Positions 7,920 to 15,650 of a stretch of 64,000 nucleotides of DNA are shown here, one piece after another. The notes below the pieces were generated by a model, which was not told where the DNA came from, ran no database searches, and saw only the letters and a list, made by a program, of their open reading frames with translations. Position 1 is the first letter of the stretch. Each line of letters begins with the position of its first letter. Both the position numbers and the translations under genes were made by a program. The stretch comes from Agromyces terreus (lineage in GTDB: Bacteria > Actinomycetota > Actinomycetes > Actinomycetales > Microbacteriaceae): contig NZ_WBIS01000004.1 of the NCBI RefSeq assembly GCF_009749465.1, positions 124,001 through 188,000 of the forward strand. Direction: 5' to 3'.

Positions 7920-9569
7920 ATGAAACGAACCGGAATCGCCGTGGGCGCCGTCGCCTGCGCGACCATGCTCGCACTCTGCGGCTGCACGCCCCGCGGCGGG
8001 GCCGACCCCGACGGGGACACCGCCGAGATCACCCTCGTCGACGTGCTGCCGGCGGCGACGCAGCCCGTGGACGACGTCACCTGGGCCATCGTCGAGGGCG
8101 AGCCCGCGACCCTCAACCCCGCGGCATCCGCGAACCTGATCGTGCCGAACCTGTGCGACAACCTGTTGTCGTTGCAGCCCGACTTCTCGATCGCGCCCGG
8201 CATCGCCGAGAGCGCCGAGTTCGTCGACCCGGTGACCTTCGTCATCACGCTGCGCGACGACGTCGCCTTCTGGGACGGCAGCCCCGTGACCGCCGAAGAC
8301 GTGGCCTGGAGCCTGCAGCAGAACCTGAACCCGGCCTCGCAGTGGTTCGGCGCGTTCGCGCTCGTCGTGCCGGATGCCGCGGCCGGCATCGTCGCGACGG
8401 GGCCGAACGAGGTCACCGTGCACTTCGTCGCCCCCGACTCCACGTTCCGCGATGCGATCGCCGGACAGGGCGGCGCCGTCATGCAGAAGGCCTTCGGCGA
8501 GGCGGCCGGTCAGGCGCTCGGCACCCCCGAGGCCGGACTCATGTGCACCGGGCCCTACGAGCTCGCCCCGGGCGCCTGGACGCCGGGCGGCGACATCGTG
8601 ACCACCGCGAACGAGCAGTACTGGAACGGCGCGCCGCTCGTGAAGACGCTGACGTACACGTTCGTGTCCGACAGTTCGACGCTCGCGACCGCGCTCACCC
8701 AGGGCGAGATCGACGGCGCCATCAACGTGTCGCCCGGAGCCCGCGCTGTGCTCGAGGGCGACGGGGCGGGCACGCTGACCGTCGGCCACTCGACCGCGTC
8801 GTACAGCTTCGGCCCGGCATCGGCCACGGGTGCGGGCGCGAATCCGAAGATCCGCGAGGCCCTCAGCCTCGCGATCGACCGCGACCAGTACCTCGAGACC
8901 GTCGCGAACGGCCTCGGAACCGTGCAGAAGACGATCGTGCCCGAGTTCTCGTTCCAGGCGATGACCGAGGCGCCGATCTACCAGGCCGGCTACGACGCGC
9001 TCGCCGAGCCGAAGGTCGACCTCGACGCGGCGAAGGCCCTCGTCGAGGAGAGCGGCGAGGACACGAGCGTGCCGCTCGTCGTCGCCGTGCCCGCCGGCGC
9101 CAAGGAGTTCGCGCAGACGGCGACCATCATGCAGAGCGCCGCGAAGCAGATCGGGCTCGACCTCGAGATCGACGAGATGCAGGCGGCCGACTTCGGTGCC
9201 CTGTTCTACGACCCCACGAAGCGCGAGGGCATCGACTTCGTCGCCACGCAGGGCTACCTCGAGACGCCCGGCGTACTCGGCTACCCGTCGCTGTTCATGC
9301 TGCCGGCCGACCAGGGCGGCGTCTTCAACTGGAGCGGCTACGACAACCCCGAGGTCACGCAGCACCTCCAGGCCGCGCGCAACGCGGTCGACGAGAAGAC
9401 CGCCGCCGACGAGTTCGTCGCCGCGCAGGAGATCTTCGCGCAGGACTACCTGCAGGTCACCCTCGCGGGCACCTACCAGCTCACCTACCTGAACGACGAC
9501 CTCACCGGAGTCACCACGTCGGTCGCCGCGTACAGCAGCCCCTGGGCGCTGCACCTCGGCGGCGAGTGA
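7920..9569 (+). CDS. ABC transporter substrate-binding lipoprotein (family 5)
   Basis: A 549-residue extracellular solute-binding protein of the peptide/nickel family (SBP_bac_5, DppA/OppA-like). The N-terminus is a lipoprotein signal (MKRTGIAVGAVACATM...) with the likely lipidated cysteine in LCGCTP near residue 22. The family signature occurs in WAIVEGEPATLNPAASAN and in the conserved DDVAFWDGSPVTAEDVAWSLQ (about residues 105-125). It should be anchored to the outer face of the membrane and deliver a peptide-like ligand to the two permeases encoded next. The specificity cannot be read from sequence, but the flanking hydrolases suggest an amide or ester. Confidence 0.92.
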   Translation: MKRTGIAVGAVACATMLALCGCTPRGGADPDGDTAEITLVDVLPAATQPVDDVTWAIVEGEPATLNPAASANLIVPNLCDNLLSLQPDFSIAPGIAESAEFVDPVTFVITLRDDVAFWDGSPVTAEDVAWSLQQNLNPASQWFGAFALVVPDAAAGIVATGPNEVTVHFVAPDSTFRDAIAGQGGAVMQKAFGEAAGQALGTPEAGLMCTGPYELAPGAWTPGGDIVTTANEQYWNGAPLVKTLTYTFVSDSSTLATALTQGEIDGAINVSPGARAVLEGDGAGTLTVGHSTASYSFGPASATGAGANPKIREALSLAIDRDQYLETVANGLGTVQKTIVPEFSFQAMTEAPIYQAGYDALAEPKVDLDAAKALVEESGEDTSVPLVVAVPAGAKEFAQTATIMQSAAKQIGLDLEIDEMQAADFGALFYDPTKREGIDFVATQGYLETPGVLGYPSLFMLPADQGGVFNWSGYDNPEVTQHLQAARNAVDEKTAADEFVAAQEIFAQDYLQVTLAGTYQLTYLNDDLTGVTTSVAAYSSPWALHLGGE

Positions 9570-9602
9570 GTCCCGGACGCGAGTGAGACGAGGACCGGCC
9601 AC

Positions 9603-10556
9603 GTGAACGCCATGACCCGGATGCTGCTGGAGCGGCTCGGCGGCCTGCTGCTGACGCTGTTCCTGGCGAGCATCGTCATCTACTCCGCCGTGCTGCTCAC
9701 GGGCGACCCGATCGCGGCCCTCGCGGGCGGCGCGAAGCCGACGCCCGAGCTCATCGACCAGATCCGCCTCGAGTACCACCTCGACGATCCGGTGTGGGCG
9801 CGGTACTGGGATTGGCTGACCTCGGCGTTCCAGGGCGACTTCGGCCGGTCCTTCGTCTACAAGACCGACGTGATGACGCTCGTCGCCCCGCGGTTCGTCA
9901 TCACGCTCCAGCTGGTCATGGTGACCGTGCTCCTCATCCTCGTGTTCGGGGTGGGCTCGGGCGTCGTCGCCGCGATGCGCGGGGGAGCCGTCGACCGCAC
10001 GGTCGGCGTGCTCACCTCGCTCGGCATGGCCCTGCCGACCTTCGTCGTCGCGATCCTGCTGATCTGGATCTTCGCGAAGACGCTCGGCTGGTTCCCCGTG
10101 TACGGCGAGGGCGACGCCGGCTGGGACCGCCTGTGGCATCTCGTGCTGCCGGCCGTCTCGCTCGCCGTGCTCTTCGTCGCGTACATCAGCCGGGTCACGC
10201 GCGGCTCGCTCGTCGCGCAGCTCCAGTCGGAGCACGTCGACACGGCCCGGGTGCGCGGCATCCCGCGATCGCGGATCTTCGGCGTGCACGTGTTCCGCAA
10301 CGCGTCGCCGCAGATCCTCGCGATCACCGGCACCACGATCGCCGGCCTGTTCGCGGCGTCGGCGATCGCCGAGGTCGCGTTCGGCCTGGGCGGCATCGGG
10401 TCGCTGCTCGTGCAGGCCGCGGCCCGTGCCGACCTCCCGGTCGTGCAGATCGTCTCGCTCCTGCTCGTCACGATCTTCGTCGTGCTGAACGCCGCGGCCG
10501 ACCTGTGGAGCGCCCTCATCGATCCGACGAGCGTCGGCGGAAGGAGCGCGGCATGA
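9603..10556 (+). CDS. ABC transporter permease (DppB-like)
   Basis: A 317-residue inner-membrane permease of the oligopeptide family, first subunit. Six transmembrane segments are apparent, the first at about residues 10-32 (LLLTLFLASIVIYSAVLL). The conserved coupling loop is seen in YISRVTRGSLVAQLQSEHV-DTARVRGIP. The GTG at 9603 has GAGG upstream; an ATG three codons later is possible. The stop codon overlaps the next start (ATGA), showing translational coupling with the second permease. Confidence 0.92.
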   Translation: MNAMTRMLLERLGGLLLTLFLASIVIYSAVLLTGDPIAALAGGAKPTPELIDQIRLEYHLDDPVWARYWDWLTSAFQGDFGRSFVYKTDVMTLVAPRFVITLQLVMVTVLLILVFGVGSGVVAAMRGGAVDRTVGVLTSLGMALPTFVVAILLIWIFAKTLGWFPVYGEGDAGWDRLWHLVLPAVSLAVLFVAYISRVTRGSLVAQLQSEHVDTARVRGIPRSRIFGVHVFRNASPQILAITGTTIAGLFAASAIAEVAFGLGGIGSLLVQAAARADLPVVQIVSLLLVTIFVVLNAAADLWSALIDPTSVGGRSAA

Positions 10557-11416
10557 GCGTCGTGCAGATCGCGAACGGGGCCGTGCCGGCCGTCGCGCGC
10601 CGGGCGGCGAAGCGGGACTGGGTGTTCCGCATCGCGCTCATCGTGTTCGGCGTCATCGCGGTGCTCGCCGCCATCGGGCCGTGGATCGCGCCGTATGACC
10701 CGACCGAGCTCTACGTCGGCCCCGTGAACGGCGCGTCGAGCCTCGCCCACCCGCTCGGCACCGACGACGTAGGCCGCGACATCCTGTCGCGCGTGCTCGT
10801 CGGCGCCGGCGCGAGCGTCTTCGCGCCCATCGGGGTCGTGCTCCTGTCGACGCTCGCGGGCGTCGCGCTGGCGCTCGCCGCGGCGTGGTTCGGCGGCTGG
10901 GTGAGCGGCGGCATCGCCCGGCTGATCGACGTGATCTTCGCGATCCCCGGCATCGTGATCGCCGTGCTCGCGGTCGCGGTGTTCGGCAAGGGCCTGCTCG
11001 CACCGGTCGTCGCGCTGTCGATCGCGTACATCCCGGTCGTCGCGCGGCTCGTGCGCACGGCTGCGTCGCGAGAGCTCGGCAAGCCGTACACGGCCGCGCT
11101 GCGGGTGCAGGGCGTGTCGAGCCCGGCGATCTGCTTCCGCCACCTCGTGCCGGCGCTCGTGCCCGTGGTGGCGGCGCAGACCGCGATCGGGTTCGGCTAC
11201 GCGATGCTCGACCTCTCGGCCATCTCGTACCTCGGCCTCGGGCAGCAGCCGCCCGCGCCCGACTGGGGGTCGATGATCGCCGCCGGTCAGGCGGGGCTGC
11301 TGTCGGGGGCGTTCGAGCAGTCCGTGTATCCGGCGATCCTCGTGGTCGTCACCGTGCTCGCCGTCGGCGTCATCGGCGCCCGCGTCACCACCTGGGCCGA
11401 GGAGAAGGAACGATGA
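10553..11416 (+). CDS. ABC transporter permease (DppC-like)
   Basis: A 287-residue second permease subunit. It has the DppC/OppC-type N-terminal segment followed by IAPYDPTELY and the family motif HPLGTDDVGRDILSRVLVGA (about residues 65-85). The coupling loop is RLVRTAASRELGKPYTAALRVQG. The start at 10553 is chosen by the AAGGAG site (10541-10546) and the ATGA overlap with the previous gene. It forms the translocation pore together with the DppB-like subunit. Confidence 0.92.
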   Translation: MSVVQIANGAVPAVARRAAKRDWVFRIALIVFGVIAVLAAIGPWIAPYDPTELYVGPVNGASSLAHPLGTDDVGRDILSRVLVGAGASVFAPIGVVLLSTLAGVALALAAAWFGGWVSGGIARLIDVIFAIPGIVIAVLAVAVFGKGLLAPVVALSIAYIPVVARLVRTAASRELGKPYTAALRVQGVSSPAICFRHLVPALVPVVAAQTAIGFGYAMLDLSAISYLGLGQQPPAPDWGSMIAAGQAGLLSGAFEQSVYPAILVVVTVLAVGVIGARVTTWAEEKER

Positions 11417-13098
11417 CCCGACCGGTACTCGAGATCGACGCGCTCGACATCTTCGCGCCGACCGCGGGCGACCCGCGCCAGCTCGTGTTCGCGAGCACGC
11501 TCGACGTGGGCCGCGGCGAGGCGGTCGGGCTCGTGGGCGAGTCCGGCTCGGGCAAGACGCTCACGGTGCGCGCGGTCGCGGGGCTGCTCCCCGAGGGCTT
11601 CACGACCGTCGGCGGCATCCGCATCGACGGCCGGGATGTCGGTGACATGCCCGCGCGCGAGCTGCGCGACCTGCGCGCACGGCGCCTCGGCATGGTGTTC
11701 CAGACGCCGCGGGCGCACCTGAATCCGCTCCGCACGATCGGCGACTTCATGACGGAGGCACTCGTGCACGTCGCCGGCACCAAGCCGGCCGCGGCGAACC
11801 GGCGCGCGCTCGACCTGCTCGACGAGGTCGGCATCAGCGATCCGGGGCGGCGTCTGCGCCAGTACCCGGCCGAGCTCTCGGGCGGGCTGCTGCAGCGCGT
11901 CATGATCGCGGCGACCCTCGCGATGGATCCCGACATCCTGCTGGCCGACGAGATCACCACCGCGCTCGACGTGACCACGCAGGAGGAGGTCATGGCCGTC
12001 ATCGCCGACCTGCGCACGCACCGCGAGCTGTCGATGCTGTTCATCACGCACGACCTCGCGCTCGCGGGCGCGGTCTGCGACCGGGTGAACGTCATGCAGC
12101 ACGGACGCATCGTCGAGACGCTGCGCGCGAAGACGATGCGAGAGAACGCCCGCGAGGAGTACACGAAGACGCTCATGGCGGCCTCGCTCGACGAGGCGCC
12201 GCCCATGCGCGCCGCCGGCGACGAGGGTGAGCCGATGCTGCGCATCGAGCGCCTGCGCAAGTCGTATCGGGTGCGCCGGGCGGGCCGCGGCAAGGAGACG
12301 CTCGTCGCGGTCGACGACGTCTCGCTGCAGCTGCGCCGGGGCGGCTCGCTCGGCATCGTCGGCGAGTCCGGGTCGGGCAAGACGACCGCGGCCCGGATCG
12401 TGGTCGGCCTCGAGCGGGCGGATTCGGGGGTCGTCGCGGTCGGCGGCAAGGACTGGAGCACCCCGGCGCGCGGCGGACGCGAACGCCGGCGCCGCGCGAA
12501 GATCGCCCAGATGGTGTTCCAGGATCCGTACCAGTCGCTCGACCGGAGGCAGACCGTGCGGCAGTGCCTGACCGAGGCGATCCGCGTGCACCGTCCGCGC
12601 GAGACCCGGGCCGAGCTCGACCGGCGCATCGGCGAGCTCATGGGCCACGTGCGCCTCGAGGAGGCGCTGCTCGACCAGCGCCCGCGGGCGCTCTCGGGGG
12701 GTCAGCGCCAGCGCGTCGCGATCGCGCGGGCGCTCGCGGCCGACCCCGTGCTGCTCGTGCTCGACGAGGCGGTGTCGGCGCTCGACGTCACCACGCAGGT
12801 CGAGATCCTCACGCTGCTCGACGACATCCGCCGCAGCACCGGCGTTGCGCTGCTCATGATCACGCACGACCTGACCGTGATCCGGCGCCTCTGCGACCAC
12901 GTGATCGTCATGCGGCAGGGACGCGTCGAGGAGCACGGCACCGCCACGGACATCCTCGACGCGCCGCAGGCCGAGTACACCCGATTGCTGCTCGACTCGA
13001 TTCCGCGTGCAGGATGGACTCCTCGCCGACGACGGCTCGGCCGCACCTCGTCGCTGGCGACGGTGACCCGCAGCACCCAGACGCAGAACGGACGGTGA
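11413..13098 (+). CDS. Fused double ATPase of the oligopeptide-type ABC importer (DppD-DppF)
   Basis: A 561-residue protein with two complete ABC ATPase domains in one chain. Domain 1 (about residues 1-260) has Walker A GESGSGKT, signature LSGGLLQRV and Walker B ILLADE. Domain 2 (about 275-545) has a second GESGSGKT, LSGGQRQRV and LLVLDE. Such fusions replace separate DppD and DppF subunits. It energises uptake by the two permeases encoded just upstream. The start overlaps the permease stop (ATGA) and has GAAGGA in front. Confidence 0.93.
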   Translation: MTRPVLEIDALDIFAPTAGDPRQLVFASTLDVGRGEAVGLVGESGSGKTLTVRAVAGLLPEGFTTVGGIRIDGRDVGDMPARELRDLRARRLGMVFQTPRAHLNPLRTIGDFMTEALVHVAGTKPAAANRRALDLLDEVGISDPGRRLRQYPAELSGGLLQRVMIAATLAMDPDILLADEITTALDVTTQEEVMAVIADLRTHRELSMLFITHDLALAGAVCDRVNVMQHGRIVETLRAKTMRENAREEYTKTLMAASLDEAPPMRAAGDEGEPMLRIERLRKSYRVRRAGRGKETLVAVDDVSLQLRRGGSLGIVGESGSGKTTAARIVVGLERADSGVVAVGGKDWSTPARGGRERRRRAKIAQMVFQDPYQSLDRRQTVRQCLTEAIRVHRPRETRAELDRRIGELMGHVRLEEALLDQRPRALSGGQRQRVAIARALAADPVLLVLDEAVSALDVTTQVEILTLLDDIRRSTGVALLMITHDLTVIRRLCDHVIVMRQGRVEEHGTATDILDAPQAEYTRLLLDSIPRAGWTPRRRRLGRTSSLATVTRSTQTQNGR

Positions 13099-13103
13099 CC
13101 GCC

Positions 13104-13586
13104 ATGAGCCCCGAACCCCTGATGGACCCGGAGTTCGAGTACTGCTTCGAACTGCGCTGCCACGTCGAGGAGCCCGTGCCGCTCGGCGGGCGCGAACCCG
13201 GCGAGGGCCTGCACTTCGCACGTGTCTCGGGCGGCACCTTCGACGGCCCGCGCCTGCGCGGCGCGGTGCTCGACGGCGGCGGCGACTGGTGGAACGCCCG
13301 CGGCCTCACGGTGACGCTCGACGCCCGCTACGCGATCGAGGCGACGGTGTCCGACGGCACGGCCGGCGTCGAGGTCGTCAACCGCGGGTTCTGGCGCACC
13401 GACCCCGACACCTTCGAGCGGATGCTCCGGGGCGAGCCGGTGAGCGAACGCGAGCTGTACTACCGCACGGCGTTCCAGTTCCGCACCGAGCATCCCGAGC
13501 TCGAGTGGCTGACCGAATCGCAGTTCATCGGCTACGCGCGGGCCGAGCCCGGCTTCGTGATCATCCGGGTGTTCCGGCTGGTCTGA
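13104..13586 (+). CDS. DUF3237 domain-containing protein (copy 2)
   Basis: A 160-residue paralogue of the protein encoded at 7400. It shares FARVSGGTFDGPRLRGAVLDGGGDW, an EVVNRGFWRTDP segment and the closing WLTESQFIGYAR. In-frame starts are ATG at 13104 and GTG at 13095; the latter overlaps the ATPase stop codon. Two diverged copies on either side of one importer suggest that both act on the imported substrate family, perhaps on different intermediates (inference). Confidence 0.85.
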   Translation: MSPEPLMDPEFEYCFELRCHVEEPVPLGGREPGEGLHFARVSGGTFDGPRLRGAVLDGGGDWWNARGLTVTLDARYAIEATVSDGTAGVEVVNRGFWRTDPDTFERMLRGEPVSERELYYRTAFQFRTEHPELEWLTESQFIGYARAEPGFVIIRVFRLV

Positions 13587-13679
13587 GCCGGCCGCCGCGA
13601 CATCCGCCCCCCGCGGCGCCCACCAGGCCCGCCCCCACCGAACCCGCCCCCAGAACCCGCCCTGAGAGAAGGACCTTCC

Positions 13680-15332
13680 ATGACCCCAACCGCCGACCTC
13701 GTCATCGTGAACGGCCGCGTCTTCGACGGCTCGGTGCGCACCGGGCACACCGCCGTCGCGGTCGCGAGCGGCCGCATCGTGCGCGTCGGTTCCGACGAAC
13801 GGGTGCGCGAGCTGGCGGGCGAGGACACCAGGGTGGTGGAGGCCGCGGGCGCCGTGATCCACCCCGGTTTCGTCGACGCGCACGCGCACGCCGTGTTCGC
13901 CGGGGTCGAGCGCCTGAGCATCGATCTGACGTCGGCCGCGAGCGTCGACGAGACCCTCGAGCTGATCCGGGCGGGCGCCGAGCGCACGACCTCGGAGTGG
14001 GTCACGGGCGGCGGCTGGAGCCACGAACTGCTCCCCATGCCGACGCGGCAGCAGCTCGACGCGATCGTGCCCGACCGTCCGGTGGCGCTGAGCGACGCCG
14101 GACACCACACGCTGTGGGTGAACTCGCGGGCGCTCGAGCTCGCGGGCGTCGACCGAGACACGCCGCAGCCGCACAACGGGCACGTGCACGTCGACGAGCA
14201 CGGCGATCCGACCGGGTACCTCAACGAGTCGGCGGCCGAGCTCGTGGGCCGCGTCGTGCCGCCGTCGACCGACGACGAGATGCACGCGGGGCTGCTGAAC
14301 GCGCAGGAGTACCTGTGGTCGCTCGGCGTGACGGGCTGGCACGAGGCGATCCTCGGCGAGTACAACGGCAAGGCCGACGCCACGCCCGCGTACCTGCGCG
14401 GCATCGCCGAGGGGTCGGTGCCCAGCGCGGTCTCGGGCGCCCTGTGGGTGCCGCCGGGCCTGACGGTCGACGAGGTTCCGGCGCTCGTCGAGCGCTTCGT
14501 CGGGCTGCGCGAGCGCAACGCCGCCGCCGGGTTCGACACGTCGACGGCGAAGGCCATGATCGACGGCGTGCCGCACGGCGAGACCGCGGCGCTGCTCGAG
14601 CCCTACTGCACCCATTCCGACGACGGGTTCGCGGGGGAGCTGCACTTCGACGAGGCGGCGATCCGCGAGTTCGTCACCCGATTGGATGCCGCGGGCTTCG
14701 CCCTGCACCTGCACATCATGGGCGACCGCGGCATCCGCGTGGCGCTCGACGCGATCGAGGAGGCACGGGCCGCGAACGGCTCGGGCCCCCGCCACCACAT
14801 CGCGCACCTGTCGATGGTGCAGCCCGACGACGCGCGGCGCTTCGGCACCCTCGGGGTGACCGCGAACATCCAGGGCCTCTGGGCGGCGCCCGACCCGTTC
14901 GTCGTGTCGATGATCGGCGAGGAGCGCATGCTGAGCGGCTACCCGTTCCGCACGATGGCCGACGGCGGCGCCGAGCTCGCGATGGGATCCGACTGGCCCG
15001 TGTCGCCGGCCGACCCGTGGCTCGCGATCCACGTCGTGGTGAACCGGTGGGCGCCGTTGCCTCCCGGCGTCGAGGCGCCGCCGCTGCCCGCGGGCGTCGA
15101 GCCGCCCACGCTCGACGCCGAGCACCAGTCGTTGAGCCTCGAGCAGGCGCTCGCCGCGTACACGAGCGGGTCGAGCTCGCTCGTGCTCGGCCGCCCCGGG
15201 CGCATCCGCGTGGGTGAGCGCGCCGATCTCGCGATCGCCACGGCCGACCCGTTCGCGCTGCCCGCGGCCGCGCTGGTGTCGGTGCAGACGGCGGTCACGA
15301 TCGTCGGCGGCGAGGTCGTCTTCGAGCGCTGA
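13680..15332 (+). CDS. Amidohydrolase family protein (YtcJ-like)
   Basis: A 550-residue metal-dependent amidohydrolase of the YtcJ/amidohydrolase-3 group. It has the N-terminal beta-sandwich (VNGRVFDGS), the first metal motif GFVDAHAHAVF (about residues 60-70), histidines in LHLHIMGDRG and HHIAHLSMV, and the late aspartate region MGSDWPVSPADPWLA. GAGAAGGA lies upstream of the ATG. It is the last gene of the operon, followed by a strong terminator. Proposed role: cytoplasmic hydrolysis of an N-acyl or amide bond in the imported compound. Confidence 0.9.
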   Translation: MTPTADLVIVNGRVFDGSVRTGHTAVAVASGRIVRVGSDERVRELAGEDTRVVEAAGAVIHPGFVDAHAHAVFAGVERLSIDLTSAASVDETLELIRAGAERTTSEWVTGGGWSHELLPMPTRQQLDAIVPDRPVALSDAGHHTLWVNSRALELAGVDRDTPQPHNGHVHVDEHGDPTGYLNESAAELVGRVVPPSTDDEMHAGLLNAQEYLWSLGVTGWHEAILGEYNGKADATPAYLRGIAEGSVPSAVSGALWVPPGLTVDEVPALVERFVGLRERNAAAGFDTSTAKAMIDGVPHGETAALLEPYCTHSDDGFAGELHFDEAAIREFVTRLDAAGFALHLHIMGDRGIRVALDAIEEARAANGSGPRHHIAHLSMVQPDDARRFGTLGVTANIQGLWAAPDPFVVSMIGEERMLSGYPFRTMADGGAELAMGSDWPVSPADPWLAIHVVVNRWAPLPPGVEAPPLPAGVEPPTLDAEHQSLSLEQALAAYTSGSSSLVLGRPGRIRVGERADLAIATADPFALPAAALVSVQTAVTIVGGEVVFER

Positions 15333-15350
15333 TACCGGGCGTACGACGAA

Positions 15351-15380
15351 GGCGGGCACCCGACCGGGTGCCCGCCTTTC
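15351..15380. terminator. Terminator after the amidohydrolase operon, shared with tRNA-Gly
   Basis: GGCGGGCACCC (15351-15361) pairs with GGGTGCCCGCC (15366-15376) around a four-base loop and is followed by TTTC. It lies between the convergent operon end (15332) and the tRNA 3' end (15390), so it can serve both directions. Confidence 0.8.
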
Positions 15381-15389
15381 GTGTTTCCG

Positions 15390-15461
15390 AGCGGATGACG
15401 AGATTCGAACTCGCGACCCTCACCTTGGCAAGGTGATGCGCTACCACTGCGCCACATCCGC
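15390..15461 (-). tRNA. tRNA-Gly (anticodon GCC)
   Basis: Read on the minus strand the 72-nt cloverleaf is complete. The acceptor stem is GCGGATG/CATCCGC, the D-arm is GCGC-AGTGGTA-GCGC, the anticodon stem-loop is TCACC-TTGCCAA-GGTGA with anticodon GCC, and the T-arm is GCGAG-TTCGAAT-CTCGT. The CCA end is not encoded. No att-like duplication of its 3' end was seen in the window. Confidence 0.95.
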
Positions 15462-15549
15462 ACACCGCCCGCGTTTCCGCGTGCTGGTCGAGACTACCCC
15501 ACGCGAGGCGTTGCGCTCGCATCCGACGGATGTCGCGGGCGCGCCGTCG

Positions 15550-15565
15550 CCCCGAAGAGGGGGTG
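15550..15565 (+). promoter_or_regulatory. CCCC-N5-GGGGGTG dyad upstream of the Ig-repeat surface protein
   Basis: CCCC-GAAGA-GGGGGTG, about 85 bp before the GTG start at 15651. A TAGCGT -10-like box lies at 15587-15592, which puts the dyad over the -35 region. It has the same spacing as the other dyads in the window. Confidence 0.4.
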
Positions 15566-15650
15566 GCGAGCGGTGCATCGGCCCAATAGCGTGAGGTGCC
15601 GCGAGGCGCGGGCCCCGCGCCATTGCGCGCCAGGTGAGAGGACCCGCCCC

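Noticed and set aside
7632-10289. 885-codon open frame on the minus strand opposite the hydrolase/ABC genes
   Set aside because: Its translation is rich in Arg, Gly, His and Asp without family motifs, and the plus strand carries well-recognised transporter genes. Long antisense frames are expected in DNA of about 75% GC.
12702-15359. 885-codon minus-strand frame opposite the ATPase/amidohydrolase genes
   Set aside because: Same reasoning: low-complexity basic translation, no ribosome site, fully explained as a shadow of conserved plus-strand genes.
15390-15461. tRNA-Gly as the attachment site of the defence island
   Set aside because: It lies about 18 kb from the first defence genes, has no repeated 3' end in the window, and no integrase is present.
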